Assembly (NCBI GenBank): GCA_022706085.1
Contig: JAKJDF010000001.1
Span: 526,674-590,673, forward strand
Reading direction: 5' to 3'
DNA: 64,000 nucleotides
Origin: Candidatus Latescibacterota bacterium
GTDB lineage: Bacteria; Latescibacterota; MWCZ01
Positions 8,986 to 16,391 of this stretch are shown piece by piece; the first letter of the stretch is position 1; the number at the start of each line of letters is the position of its first letter. Under the pieces are notes generated by a model. That model did not search any database. It had not been told where the DNA came from and saw only the letters and a list, made by a program, of their open reading frames with translations. The position numbers and the translations under genes were made by a program.

Positions 8986-9085
8986 CGTCGGCGCGAAATA
9001 TCTCAGCCCGGTTCGCAGGGCCGGGCTGCCCTTCCCGAATGTTTGGGACCCGACAGAGCGGGTCCCTCCAAAAAGGCAGGGTGCA

Positions 9086-10264
9086 TCACTCTCCGCGCGC
9101 ACTCATTGGCTTTTCCGGCCAAGGGTTTTCGTCCTTGTCCACACACGCCACGGCCTGGAGGACCGCCTCCGGATTCTGCACGGTCACCGGCTCCGCGGCG
9201 GCATAGTTGCGCATGCGGCAGCCGAACATGCTCACTGTCAGGCGCTTGTCGCCACGCACGAGCAGGAAATCCCGCGATTGGCCAACCGTTGTCAACGCGC
9301 CGTTGTGGCCGGAGAACGATTCGATGTTGCTGAGCGCGGTGTGCCCCCGCCCCTCGACAACGATAGGGTGGATGTCCTCCAGTGGCGCACCCGCGTTGGC
9401 AATGATGGAGCCCTGCCCGATCTGCCAGTTGCGGTTGAAGTTCTGGTCGCCCTGCTTGAGGATGCCCACCGCGACGCAATCCAGGTTGAAATTCGTGAGC
9501 TGGCCGTAGGTTGCCGGGCCAAGGTAAATCCCGCCCCAGGTGCCGAAGGTGAACAGGTCCATGAGCTGGGCATTGTCGGTGTGATCGATAGCGTAACAGA
9601 AGGTTTTCCTTGCCATGGTTGCGTCAATCACCGCCTTGCCGTGGCCGCCGTCAATGAACCGGCGGTTGGCGGGGTTGACGTGGCAGTGCAGGATGCGCGG
9701 GATGTCGTAGCAGTAGTCGATGCGGATGAACGTGCCGCCCAGCGGGTAGCCGTAGCAATGCTCGAAGAGGATCTGCTCGCAGATGCATTTCGGGCTGGCG
9801 GCGAAGTCCATGGCGAGGTACTCGCCGAAAAACGTGAGGCAGGAGAGCGTCACCCCCTGCGCGCCGGTGTCCGGAGAAACACGGATGGTGGCGGGGTAGG
9901 GGATGATCTTGCTGGCGTCGTGCGCGGCCTGCCGGGGATACCAGAACTGGATGCCGCGCACCTGCGTGGCGTGTTCGACGGTGAGGAACGGACGCGTTTC
10001 ATCCTCGATGGCGAACACGCTGCCGACAGGTTGCACCCTGTCGGGATGCCGCGTTCCCCGTCCCACCGGGCCGTGCGCGCCGATAAGGGAAACGTTTTTG
10101 CGGAGAATCACCCCGCCGGCAACGCGGTAGGGCTGGTCCGTCGGCTCGACGTACAACGCCCTGCCGCGCGGAGATGCCCAGTCAATTGCATCCTGAAGGC
10201 GCGCGGCGTTCGCCACGGGGTCGCCACCGGGGGTGACACCGAAGTCCGTCAGTGGACGATGCAT
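9086..10264 (-). CDS. Pectate-lyase-like right-handed beta-helix protein
   Basis: The 392-residue protein opens with LTDFGVTPGGDPVANAARLQ, the signature of the pectate_lyase_3 / glycosyl hydrolase family 28-like beta-helix superfamily. Short-strand repeats continue to the end, for example HATQVRGIQFWY, GVTLSCLTFFG, ICEQILFEHCYG, TALSNIESFSG and LTVSMFGCRMRNY. It has no signal peptide, so it is either cytoplasmic or exported by an unseen route. The active site cannot be assigned. The ATG at 10264 has AAAGGA at a suitable distance. It is flanked on both sides by repeat-filled gaps and is probably its own transcription unit, near the beta-helix/propeller fusion. Confidence 0.8.
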   Translation of the reverse strand: MHRPLTDFGVTPGGDPVANAARLQDAIDWASPRGRALYVEPTDQPYRVAGGVILRKNVSLIGAHGPVGRGTRHPDRVQPVGSVFAIEDETRPFLTVEHATQVRGIQFWYPRQAAHDASKIIPYPATIRVSPDTGAQGVTLSCLTFFGEYLAMDFAASPKCICEQILFEHCYGYPLGGTFIRIDYCYDIPRILHCHVNPANRRFIDGGHGKAVIDATMARKTFCYAIDHTDNAQLMDLFTFGTWGGIYLGPATYGQLTNFNLDCVAVGILKQGDQNFNRNWQIGQGSIIANAGAPLEDIHPIVVEGRGHTALSNIESFSGHNGALTTVGQSRDFLLVRGDKRLTVSMFGCRMRNYAAAEPVTVQNPEAVLQAVACVDKDENPWPEKPMSARGE

Positions 10265-10380
10265 GTTCGATCCTTTTCTGTGCGGCCTCAGACTGCCTCG
10301 GAGTGCCGCCTCTTTCAGGGCGCCGGCTTGCCTGCTGGTAGCTTCACCAGCCTGCGCACTCCAAGACACCCGGTGGGCGT

Positions 10381-10405
10381 GGATTCCCGTCTGCGCGGGA
10401 ATGAC
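10381..10405 (+). repeat. GGATTCCCGC/GCGGGAATGAC palindrome
   Basis: Same family as 8834-8858, differing only in the loop-proximal bases (GTCTGC). As at 8834, it lies 20-35 bases before a 93-bp hairpin element. Confidence 0.75.
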
Positions 10406-10426
10406 AGTCGAGCGTGCGGCGCGCGA

Positions 10427-10518
10427 CCGGTCGTCGAGTGGCGAACCGGCGCGTCAACAGGTCGCCTGCAGCTCCCGCAGGTTTGGCGACCGGTTCGCTG
10501 TATCGAGACGGACCGGCG
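10427..10518 (+). repeat. 93-bp long-hairpin element, copy 2
   Basis: Aligned to copy 1 from CCGGTCGTCGAGTGGCGAAC to GAGACGGACCGGCG. The outer GCGAACCGG/CCGGTTCGC stem is kept. The inner stem is GTCGCCTGC/GCAGG..GGCGAC, where copy 1 has GGCCTTC/GAAGG..GGCC, so both sides changed together. Confidence 0.75.
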
Positions 10519-10766
10519 TGCACACGTCGGCATTCCGCCAGACCAACCCCGCGGGCTCCTCGATACAACGCTTGGAACGCCTCGCGTTCCCCGCGTCACT
10601 CGGAGACCCGCGCAGCGTCGTGGTCGCCATCACCCTACCCAACGGTGTCGAGAAGACCCCGGGTAGAATGCGTTCACCGAACGCGCCGCATCCCACCGAG
10701 CCCCCCAACGGGGGGGCAGAAATCCCTGCCTGCCTCTGCGTTTCGGAATCTGGCGGCGTATTGAAC

Positions 10767-11915
10767 CTACCCGCCCAACTCCACACAGCGCTTCCGGTAA
10801 TGGAGGTAGTTCTCGTAGCTCACCTCCTCCGGCACGCCGTGGTCGCAGGTGGGGATGTACCCCCCGCGTTCGCGCATCGGGGGAATGATCCGCTCCACAA
10901 ACTCGTCTATCGCCTCTTTGCCCTGCGCCAGCACGCGTTTGTCTATCCCGCCGAACATGACCAGGTCGGGGTGTTCGCGGGCGATCTTGAGCAGGTCGCA
11001 CCCGGCGGCCACCTCAAACGGGCTCATCACGTCCATGCCGACCTCTTTATAGAGCGGAATCACCGGCGGCGCGAATCCGTCGGTGTCAATCTGCAGGTAA
11101 AGGTGCCGGGTCTTGTCAATCTGCCGGCGTTTCGTGTTGGTCACCAGCTGCTGGTAGTAGGGCAGGAGGAACTCCCGCATCATTGCCGGGGAGATGAGCG
11201 GTCCGTGGTTGTAGCAGATGTCTTCACCGAAGAACAGCTCGTCTATCGTGACGTACTGCTGATGCCGCGCAGTCACGGTGTCCGCGAGATCGAGCCAGGC
11301 CTGCATGCAGGAGTGGATCAGGTCCGGTTGATCCACGAACGCGATGAGCAGGTCTTCCGGGCCGATGAGGCTGCGGAGATACATGTAGGCACCGATGATA
11401 TTCTGAACGATCATCAGCCCTTTGCCGGCGGCCTCCTGTGCTTTGGCCATACGCTCCGGCAAGTTCCTGTAGCGCTCCCCGCTTGACGGATCGAGCCTCC
11501 ATTTCACGTTCTCTTCCCACGTCTTCTGGTCACGCACGGGATGGGTGAGGTAGGTCGGCATGAACCCGTTGCGCCGTCCGGTGAAGAAGAGCACGTGGCG
11601 ACCGGCGTAGTCCTGCACCACTTCGTATTCGCCACGGCGTTCGATCACTTTGTCCTCAAACGCAGGCACAAATGCCGCTTCGCACCAGCCAAGCTGGCCG
11701 AGGCCGTGGTTGCCGGGGGGATCGTACTGGAACAGTGTCTCCAGCGGGATGTCCTGCGGCATCCCTTCCTTTTTCCAGCGCTCGAGCGTGAAGTAGCCGA
11801 ATTCCCGGCGGAAGAGAGGGATGCCGGGCTTCATGGCGTACGTGTCGCGCAGCTTTTTCGCCGATTCCGTCATCCGCTCGCGCGGAACCATGGCGTGTAT
11901 GCCGTCCTGCTGCAT
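10767..11915 (-). CDS. Uroporphyrinogen-decarboxylase-like (UROD/MtaA superfamily) protein, variant metal site
   Basis: The 382-residue protein is a UROD-fold TIM barrel of the group that includes corrinoid/CoM methyltransferases such as MtaA and CmuA. Typical features are IGPEDLLIAFVDQPDLI, the DICYNHGPLISPAMMREFLLPYY segment, VGMDVMSPFEVAAGCD, MFGGIDKRVLAQG and the end PTCDHGVPEEVSYENYLHY. The usual HxCG zinc motif is replaced by IDTDGF; a Cys-Asp-His triplet remains near the C-terminus. It may therefore not bind zinc as MtaA does. Heme synthesis is unlikely because three paralogs sit among sugar genes. ATG 11915 has GAGAGGA 6 bases away and follows the next UROD gene by 19 bases: same operon. 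Confidence 0.85.
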   Translation of the reverse strand: MQQDGIHAMVPRERMTESAKKLRDTYAMKPGIPLFRREFGYFTLERWKKEGMPQDIPLETLFQYDPPGNHGLGQLGWCEAAFVPAFEDKVIERRGEYEVVQDYAGRHVLFFTGRRNGFMPTYLTHPVRDQKTWEENVKWRLDPSSGERYRNLPERMAKAQEAAGKGLMIVQNIIGAYMYLRSLIGPEDLLIAFVDQPDLIHSCMQAWLDLADTVTARHQQYVTIDELFFGEDICYNHGPLISPAMMREFLLPYYQQLVTNTKRRQIDKTRHLYLQIDTDGFAPPVIPLYKEVGMDVMSPFEVAAGCDLLKIAREHPDLVMFGGIDKRVLAQGKEAIDEFVERIIPPMRERGGYIPTCDHGVPEEVSYENYLHYRKRCVELGG

Positions 11916-11934
11916 GCCTGTTCCTCTCCAGTGT

Positions 11935-12963
11935 CTATCGGTGCGAGTAGATTGCGTCAAACAACGCGACCACGTTCTCCCACGGAAAGCCGTTGTCAAT
12001 CTCGATGTACCACCATGCGCCGCCGTCCGGTTTTCGGAACACCGACGCGACTTCGGCAACGTTTCCGCGGACCTCTTCCGGCGTGCCGTAAGTCATGAGG
12101 TGGGAGCGATCAATGTGAAGCGCGATGGCGAGGCCGAGGTCGCGGCATTGCCCTGCCAGCGTCGGCAGGTCGTACAGCAGAAGCTGCGGCCAGATGGAGT
12201 TCACGCCGATTTCGGCGAGGTCTGGCAGGATGTCCGTCACTTGACCGCACGAGTGGAAGTGAATGTCCTTGCCCGCGGCACGCACCGGTGCAAACAACCG
12301 CTCGTACCGCGGCTTGAAAAAGCGCCGCCAGACGGGCAGGCTGGTCATCAGGGCCTCCTGGGTGCCCCAGTCGTCACCGAAGCTGATGCCGTCCACGTCG
12401 AGCGCCAGCGCGTGCGCAATGAGCTTCTCGTCGTACTCCACGATCAGGTCCGCCAGCCTGTTTATCTCCGGCGTGTCATCCTGAATGTCCATGAGGACGT
12501 CCTCAAACCGCCGGACCGAGCGCATCGTTTCGATCAGCATGCCGCCGCCATGGCGCAGGTAATACGTCTCCTTGTGCCGGGCCGCCGCTGCGCGGGCCGC
12601 CTCAAACTCCGGTCCCGACATTGGCGGCGTGGCGGGGGCTCGGTACGCGGGGAGGTTCGCCCAGTCATCCAGTGGCCGTCTGTGCGGGTGCCCCCATGCG
12701 CCGAAGATGTTGTGTTCCCACACCACGCCCCATGCGTCGGTGCTGAACGCGTGATACCGCCCGTTTTCGTCAAGGTCTTCGGGCCGCGGGTGCGGCACAG
12801 TTACGTGCGTCGTATCCCCGAAATCGGTGGGATAGCGGGAGAGCAATTCCGCCAGACGCTCGCCGTGCTCGTGCAGGCCCGTCGGGGCGGCATAGCACTC
12901 CACCGGCATCATGTCCGGATGGTTAAAGTGGATTGCGCGGAGCGCGCGTTCACGTGGAAGCAT
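11935..12963 (-). CDS. Uroporphyrinogen-decarboxylase-like (UROD/MtaA superfamily) protein
   Basis: The 342-residue paralog begins MLPRERALRAIHFNHPDMMP, the usual UROD-like opening. It keeps DGISFGDDWGTQEALMTS, the RRFFKPRYERLF helix and the HSCGQVTDILPDL motif, whose His-x-Cys matches two zinc ligands of MtaA. The third Cys ligand expected near the C-terminus is not seen (the equivalent region reads WWYIEIDNGFPWENV). The reaction is unknown; methyl transfer or decarboxylation are the family options. It lies 106 bases after the clan GH-A hydrolase gene and 19 bases before the second UROD gene, so it is probably part of the 16133-10767 operon. Start ATG 12963; only a weak GTGGAAG-type site precedes it. 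Confidence 0.86.
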   Translation of the reverse strand: MLPRERALRAIHFNHPDMMPVECYAAPTGLHEHGERLAELLSRYPTDFGDTTHVTVPHPRPEDLDENGRYHAFSTDAWGVVWEHNIFGAWGHPHRRPLDDWANLPAYRAPATPPMSGPEFEAARAAAARHKETYYLRHGGGMLIETMRSVRRFEDVLMDIQDDTPEINRLADLIVEYDEKLIAHALALDVDGISFGDDWGTQEALMTSLPVWRRFFKPRYERLFAPVRAAGKDIHFHSCGQVTDILPDLAEIGVNSIWPQLLLYDLPTLAGQCRDLGLAIALHIDRSHLMTYGTPEEVRGNVAEVASVFRKPDGGAWWYIEIDNGFPWENVVALFDAIYSHR

Positions 12964-13069
12964 ACGTCTGCCTTCTGCGTCGGAGTGTGCGCCGGAACTT
13001 GCCTGACGGTTCAGAAAATTAGCACCGCACAGACGGGGAACCACGAGGGCCTGTGCAATGCCGACGCAG

Positions 13070-14257
13070 TTATGCCGACACGAGAAAAAGTGGGCAGGAG
13101 TTCAAGTCCACCGACACCCATCCATCCACGGCCTCGATCTGCCGGGCCGGTTCCGGGAACTTGAGCAGTGTCACGCGGTCTGACGGAGACGGAACCGGCC
13201 GGCGCATGTTTTTCCCGCTCGACCAGACCGCGTACCGCTCTTCTTCTCCCCGCCGGAAGCGCAGGCACACCACATCGCCGCCCAGCTCGAACCGCCCGTT
13301 CGGTTCGAACCCCTCCAGCGTCTGCGCCATGAGCCTGAACGCTTCATACGACGGCTTCGGCGACCAATCCCGCCTCAAGAGCCCGAAGTTCTGTTGCTCT
13401 TCGTTCGGATCGCCGCCGTCGTCGCGGAAATCGTACCAGAACACCTTCTCCACCAGCCCGCTTGCCAGCGCGAGCAGGTAATAGCGCAGCACATGCACCG
13501 CCTGCCACCACTCGCTCGCACCGTCCACACCGGGGAACGACGCGATGCCTATTTCGGTGATCCAGAGCGGCTTCACCTTTCCGCGTTCCGCCGACAGGGC
13601 GGCAAGCTGCAGGAGGTCGCCTACCATGTCGGTTCGCTCTGGAGTGTGCGGTGGGCGGTACGGGTGCACGCCAATGATGTCGGAGCAATCCCACCCGCCC
13701 TCGTCGAACACTGCCCGGTGGAACCATGGATCCACATCGCCGGTGTTGCATCCGAGCACCCACGCCTGCGGGTCGGCACGTTTCACCGCCTCCGCTCCGG
13801 CGATAAGGAGCCGCGCATACTCCCTCGGGTCGGGCTTCGGATGCCAGAAGGTTTGCGAGTTCGGCTCGTTCCAGATCTCCCATGCATGAATCTGCCCGCG
13901 GTACCGCTCCACCACTGCGCTTACGTAGTCCGACCACGCGGAGAGATCGGGCAGGCTCCAGATATCCGGGTTACCGTGTGCGTCGCGGATGCTCATGGCC
14001 CACGGGGTGCCGTAACAGAGAAGCCCCAGCACGTTCACGCCGTGCGCCTGCAGCACACCCAGTTCCCGGTCGTACCGCTCCCACCGCCATACGCCCTGCT
14101 CCGGCTGCACATGGTGCCAGAGAAGGTCCTCCCGCGTCCAGCGGATGCCCGCGCCCACGGCAAGCCGGGCCGCGGTGTCGAGCTCCTCGGGACGCGTGCG
14201 CAGCATGGCAACGACGCCGAACGGCGACGGATCGAGGGGATGGAGCGTGTGGAGCAT
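13070..14257 (-). CDS. Clan GH-A glycoside hydrolase (GH39/GH5-like)
   Basis: The 395-residue protein is a retaining TIM-barrel hydrolase by its motifs. The acid/base Glu is E131 in AWEIWNEPN and the nucleophile Glu is E235 in LWITEIGIAS, the strand 4 and strand 7 positions of clan GH-A. An Arg/Trp-rich opening (GAGIRWTREDLLWHHVQP) and a C-terminal beta-sandwich-like tail (CLRFRRGEEERYAVW) suggest GH39 or a relative. It lacks a signal peptide, so it likely acts on imported oligosaccharides. Start ATG 14257 lies 9 bases after the small membrane protein gene and has GGGTAGGG upstream, indicating co-transcription. Confidence 0.87.
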   Translation of the reverse strand: MLHTLHPLDPSPFGVVAMLRTRPEELDTAARLAVGAGIRWTREDLLWHHVQPEQGVWRWERYDRELGVLQAHGVNVLGLLCYGTPWAMSIRDAHGNPDIWSLPDLSAWSDYVSAVVERYRGQIHAWEIWNEPNSQTFWHPKPDPREYARLLIAGAEAVKRADPQAWVLGCNTGDVDPWFHRAVFDEGGWDCSDIIGVHPYRPPHTPERTDMVGDLLQLAALSAERGKVKPLWITEIGIASFPGVDGASEWWQAVHVLRYYLLALASGLVEKVFWYDFRDDGGDPNEEQQNFGLLRRDWSPKPSYEAFRLMAQTLEGFEPNGRFELGGDVVCLRFRRGEEERYAVWSSGKNMRRPVPSPSDRVTLLKFPEPARQIEAVDGWVSVDLNSCPLFLVSA

Positions 14258-14266
14258 AGACGAACC

Positions 14267-14737
14267 CTACCCTGATTGCGTGATGGCCGACAGAATGACG
14301 AACAGGAACACGCTCATCACCAGTCCACCCACCACCACGACCACGGCGGTTGTGGTGGTTCCCTTCACGGCACCCGATACGAACGCCGCCTGGCGCGCTT
14401 CTTTCACGTAGTCCGTGTACCCTCGCGCGAAATCCGCGACCTGCGTGGAGTCCATTTCCGCGCTCTGCTCAGAGGGAGCGGAGCCCGGTTTTGCGGCTTT
14501 CAAGGCGATCCAGCCGACTCCCCAACCCGGCGGCCCGAACAGCCCCGCAACGAATCCTCCGGTCGTGGCCTTGCGCGTGTTATAGCGCCGTATCGCCGCC
14601 AGCCGCCCGCGCTCGTAATAGCTGTCAGGCGGCAATTTGACATGGATGCCGACGGTGTCGGGGGCTGCCGGCTTGGTCTGCGCGTACGCAGGGCATGTCA
14701 CACAGAGCAGGAACACGCATGGGAGAACCCGTCCCAT
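14267..14737 (-). CDS. Small exported membrane-anchored protein, unknown function
   Basis: The 156-residue protein is not recognised. It starts with a signal peptide (MGRVLPCVFLLCVTCPAYAQ, cleavage probably after AYA). It ends with one strong transmembrane helix built on GTTTTAVVVVVGGLVMSVFLFVILS. The middle part has a Gly/Trp-rich patch (VAGLFGPPGWGVGWIAL) and a charged helix. It sits between the FAD oxidoreductase (25 bases upstream) and the clan GH-A hydrolase (9 bases downstream), so it is part of the operon. ATG 14737 has GGGAGG at 6 bases. An assembly or transport accessory is conceivable but unsupported. Confidence 0.75.
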   Translation of the reverse strand: MGRVLPCVFLLCVTCPAYAQTKPAAPDTVGIHVKLPPDSYYERGRLAAIRRYNTRKATTGGFVAGLFGPPGWGVGWIALKAAKPGSAPSEQSAEMDSTQVADFARGYTDYVKEARQAAFVSGAVKGTTTTAVVVVVGGLVMSVFLFVILSAITQSG

Positions 14738-14762
14738 CGTTCGCCTCCCGTGTCAGGTTACC

Positions 14763-16133
14763 TCACGCCGTCGGCAGATACGCGCCGAACGCCTTGAGCT
14801 TCGCCCGCAGTTCGTCGGTGTTCACGGCGTGCGCGTCGCAAGCGTCTTTTGCTGCCATCGCCGCGCCGATACCCGCCGCTTCGCCGGTGTTCAGGCAGCA
14901 GGCCATGATGCGGATACTGCCGTTGGCCAGCCGGTCGGCGGAGATGCAGCGCCCGCCCACGAGTACGTTCTTCAGCCCTTTCGGCGTGAGGCAGCGGTAC
15001 GGCACGCCGAAGCTCTCACTCGGCCCGTATGGGCGCGTCAGCTCCTCGTTCGCCTTCTTGAACGCGTCAATTCCCGCGTTCGTCAGCGCGCCGATCCGGT
15101 TCTTCTGCCCGTGCACGTCAATGCCGTAGGCGTTCCGGCAGATTTCGTCGGGGAAGCTGCGTCGGGCGAGGTAGTCGTCCACGGTGATCTTGTAGTCTCC
15201 CGTGATGCGCCGGGTTTCGCGGATCCCAAGCTGGCTCCCCGTCGCGGCAAGGAAGGCATTTTTGAACGCAGGGTGCAGGTCGGCAAACGCCTGCCGGTAC
15301 TGCGCCGTCATCTTGCGGCCGTGGAGGAGCGCCTTCGAGAGGCTCTCCGGGCTGGTGTTGTCCACGCCGTAGACGTGCCCGGTGTTGAACCCGAACACGC
15401 CGGGGCCGATTTTCATGTTGCATGTGTGCGGGTCGATGATGTCGGGGTATTTCGGCGACTTGATGGCCTCGTGAATCGGGCTTCCGGGATCGTAGAAGTG
15501 GATCCGCGGCCCCTTGGCCAGCGCTTCCTCATCAATGTTCGCGATGACGAAGCAGTGCGTGCCCGGCTGCATGGCACCGTCTTCCATGCCCTTTTCGAAC
15601 GGCGCACCGGCCCACGCGGCGAGGTCGCCGTCGCCCGTGCAGTCCACGTACACCCTCGCGCGGTACGCCCGGAGCCCCGCCTTGCTCGCGACGATAATCG
15701 CCTCCACCTCGTCGTCCGCCGACTTCTCCACCGCAGTCAGGCGCGACATGAACAGCACGTCGGCACCGGCGCCGGTCACCATGTCGTCGTAGATACGCTT
15801 CAACAGTTCCGGGTCAATGGGCGGGTCGTGCAGGGGGTTTTTTGCCAGCCATTCGGCAAAATGCAGCATGTTCTCACGCAGGCGGTCGTGCACGTGCATC
15901 GCAAGGCCGCGGGCGATGATTTTCTCCCGGTCGTGGTAACCGCAGAACCACGGCACCAGCCCCAGCGTGCCCATGCCGCCGAGCGCGCTGTCGCTTTCCA
16001 AAAGCAACGTGCGCGCCCCCTCCCGCGCGGCGGCCGTTGCTGCAGCGCACCCCGCCGGTCCGCCGCCGGCAACAATGACGTCGTAGGTGTCAATCAGCGG
16101 AATCCGGCGAGGTTTCAACTCGTGTTCGGGCAT
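14763..16133 (-). CDS. FAD-dependent oxidoreductase (FAD_oxidored family)
   Basis: The 456-residue protein has the Rossmann dinucleotide motif YDVIVAGGGPAGCAAATAAA (residues 17-36), followed by LLLESDSALGGMGTLG and the second FAD contact YVDCTGDGDLAAWAGAPFE. The C-terminal RIMACCLNTGEAAGIGAAMA segment closes the flavin site. These features place it in PF12831, which is related to fumarate reductase/HdrA-type flavoproteins and is often linked to polysaccharide genes in uncultured bacteria. A sugar or sugar-acid oxidation role is plausible. ATG 16133 has AAAGGA at 8 bases. It is the first gene of the probable minus-strand operon and is divergent from the TonB receptor. Confidence 0.9.
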   Translation of the reverse strand: MPEHELKPRRIPLIDTYDVIVAGGGPAGCAAATAAAREGARTLLLESDSALGGMGTLGLVPWFCGYHDREKIIARGLAMHVHDRLRENMLHFAEWLAKNPLHDPPIDPELLKRIYDDMVTGAGADVLFMSRLTAVEKSADDEVEAIIVASKAGLRAYRARVYVDCTGDGDLAAWAGAPFEKGMEDGAMQPGTHCFVIANIDEEALAKGPRIHFYDPGSPIHEAIKSPKYPDIIDPHTCNMKIGPGVFGFNTGHVYGVDNTSPESLSKALLHGRKMTAQYRQAFADLHPAFKNAFLAATGSQLGIRETRRITGDYKITVDDYLARRSFPDEICRNAYGIDVHGQKNRIGALTNAGIDAFKKANEELTRPYGPSESFGVPYRCLTPKGLKNVLVGGRCISADRLANGSIRIMACCLNTGEAAGIGAAMAAKDACDAHAVNTDELRAKLKAFGAYLPTA

Positions 16134-16299
16134 GGCAAGGTTCCTTTCTCCCGCTGCCGGGGCGAGATGTCTCCGTGTGATGGCGCCGCCTATAACATAG
16201 CCGCGCAATCCCGCAGTGGGAACGGCGTCATGAATTTCCGCCGGCGCAAGCGACGGAGGAGGAACCGCTCTACCCGGGGTACCTTCTCAGGGACGGCGC

Positions 16300-16331
16300 T
16301 TGACTCCGCAGATGGAAAGAGCGAGTATATG
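16300..16331 (+). promoter_or_regulatory. Possible promoter of the TonB-dependent receptor
   Basis: TTGACT at 16300-16305 is followed after 20 bases by TATATG. The spacer is longer than the sigma-70 optimum, so this is a tentative assignment. It lies about 60 bases before the receptor start. Confidence 0.25.
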
Positions 16332-16391
16332 CGGAACGATCAGGCTGCCAGAACGAATGGCAGAAATCACCTGTTCACCAGGAGGGGTCCC

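Larger units (their letters stand above)
8552..9085. other. Repeat-packed intergenic region
   Basis: No gene is credible in this stretch of 534 bases. It holds, in order, the common intergenic sequence CCTTCGACAGGCTCAGGGAC (about 8731-8750), a 27-bp REP element, a GGATTCCC-type palindrome and a 93-bp hairpin element, each listed separately. Short open frames across it encode Arg/Pro/Ala-rich sequence typical of read-through repeats. Confidence 0.75.
10265..10766. other. Repeat-packed intergenic region
   Basis: About 500 bases without a credible gene. They contain a GGATTCCC-type palindrome, the second 93-bp hairpin element, and further imperfect inverted repeats. One is GGAACGCC/GCGTTCC near 10570-10590, which resembles part of the third element copy at 51284-51362. 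Another, GGGCAGAAATCCCTGCC near 10724-10740, may be a degenerate form of the GGGCAGGCA palindrome at 23739. Confidence 0.7.

Noticed and set aside
8870-10666. A 598-codon plus-strand frame spanning two repeat gaps
   Set aside because: Runs through REP and hairpin repeats and antisense to the pectate-lyase-like gene; product of GC bias.
10767-12963. hemE heme-biosynthesis genes
   Set aside because: They are multiple divergent paralogs among sugar genes, with MtaA-like or altered metal motifs and no other heme genes nearby.
11821-13164. A 447-codon plus-strand frame across the UROD genes
   Set aside because: Overlaps two well-supported UROD-like genes on the other strand and has no recognisable domain.
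14637-16391. A 585-codon N-terminal extension of the TonB receptor
   Set aside because: It is antisense to the FAD oxidoreductase and lacks a signal peptide. The real signal peptide and AGGAGGGG site are at 16380-16392.
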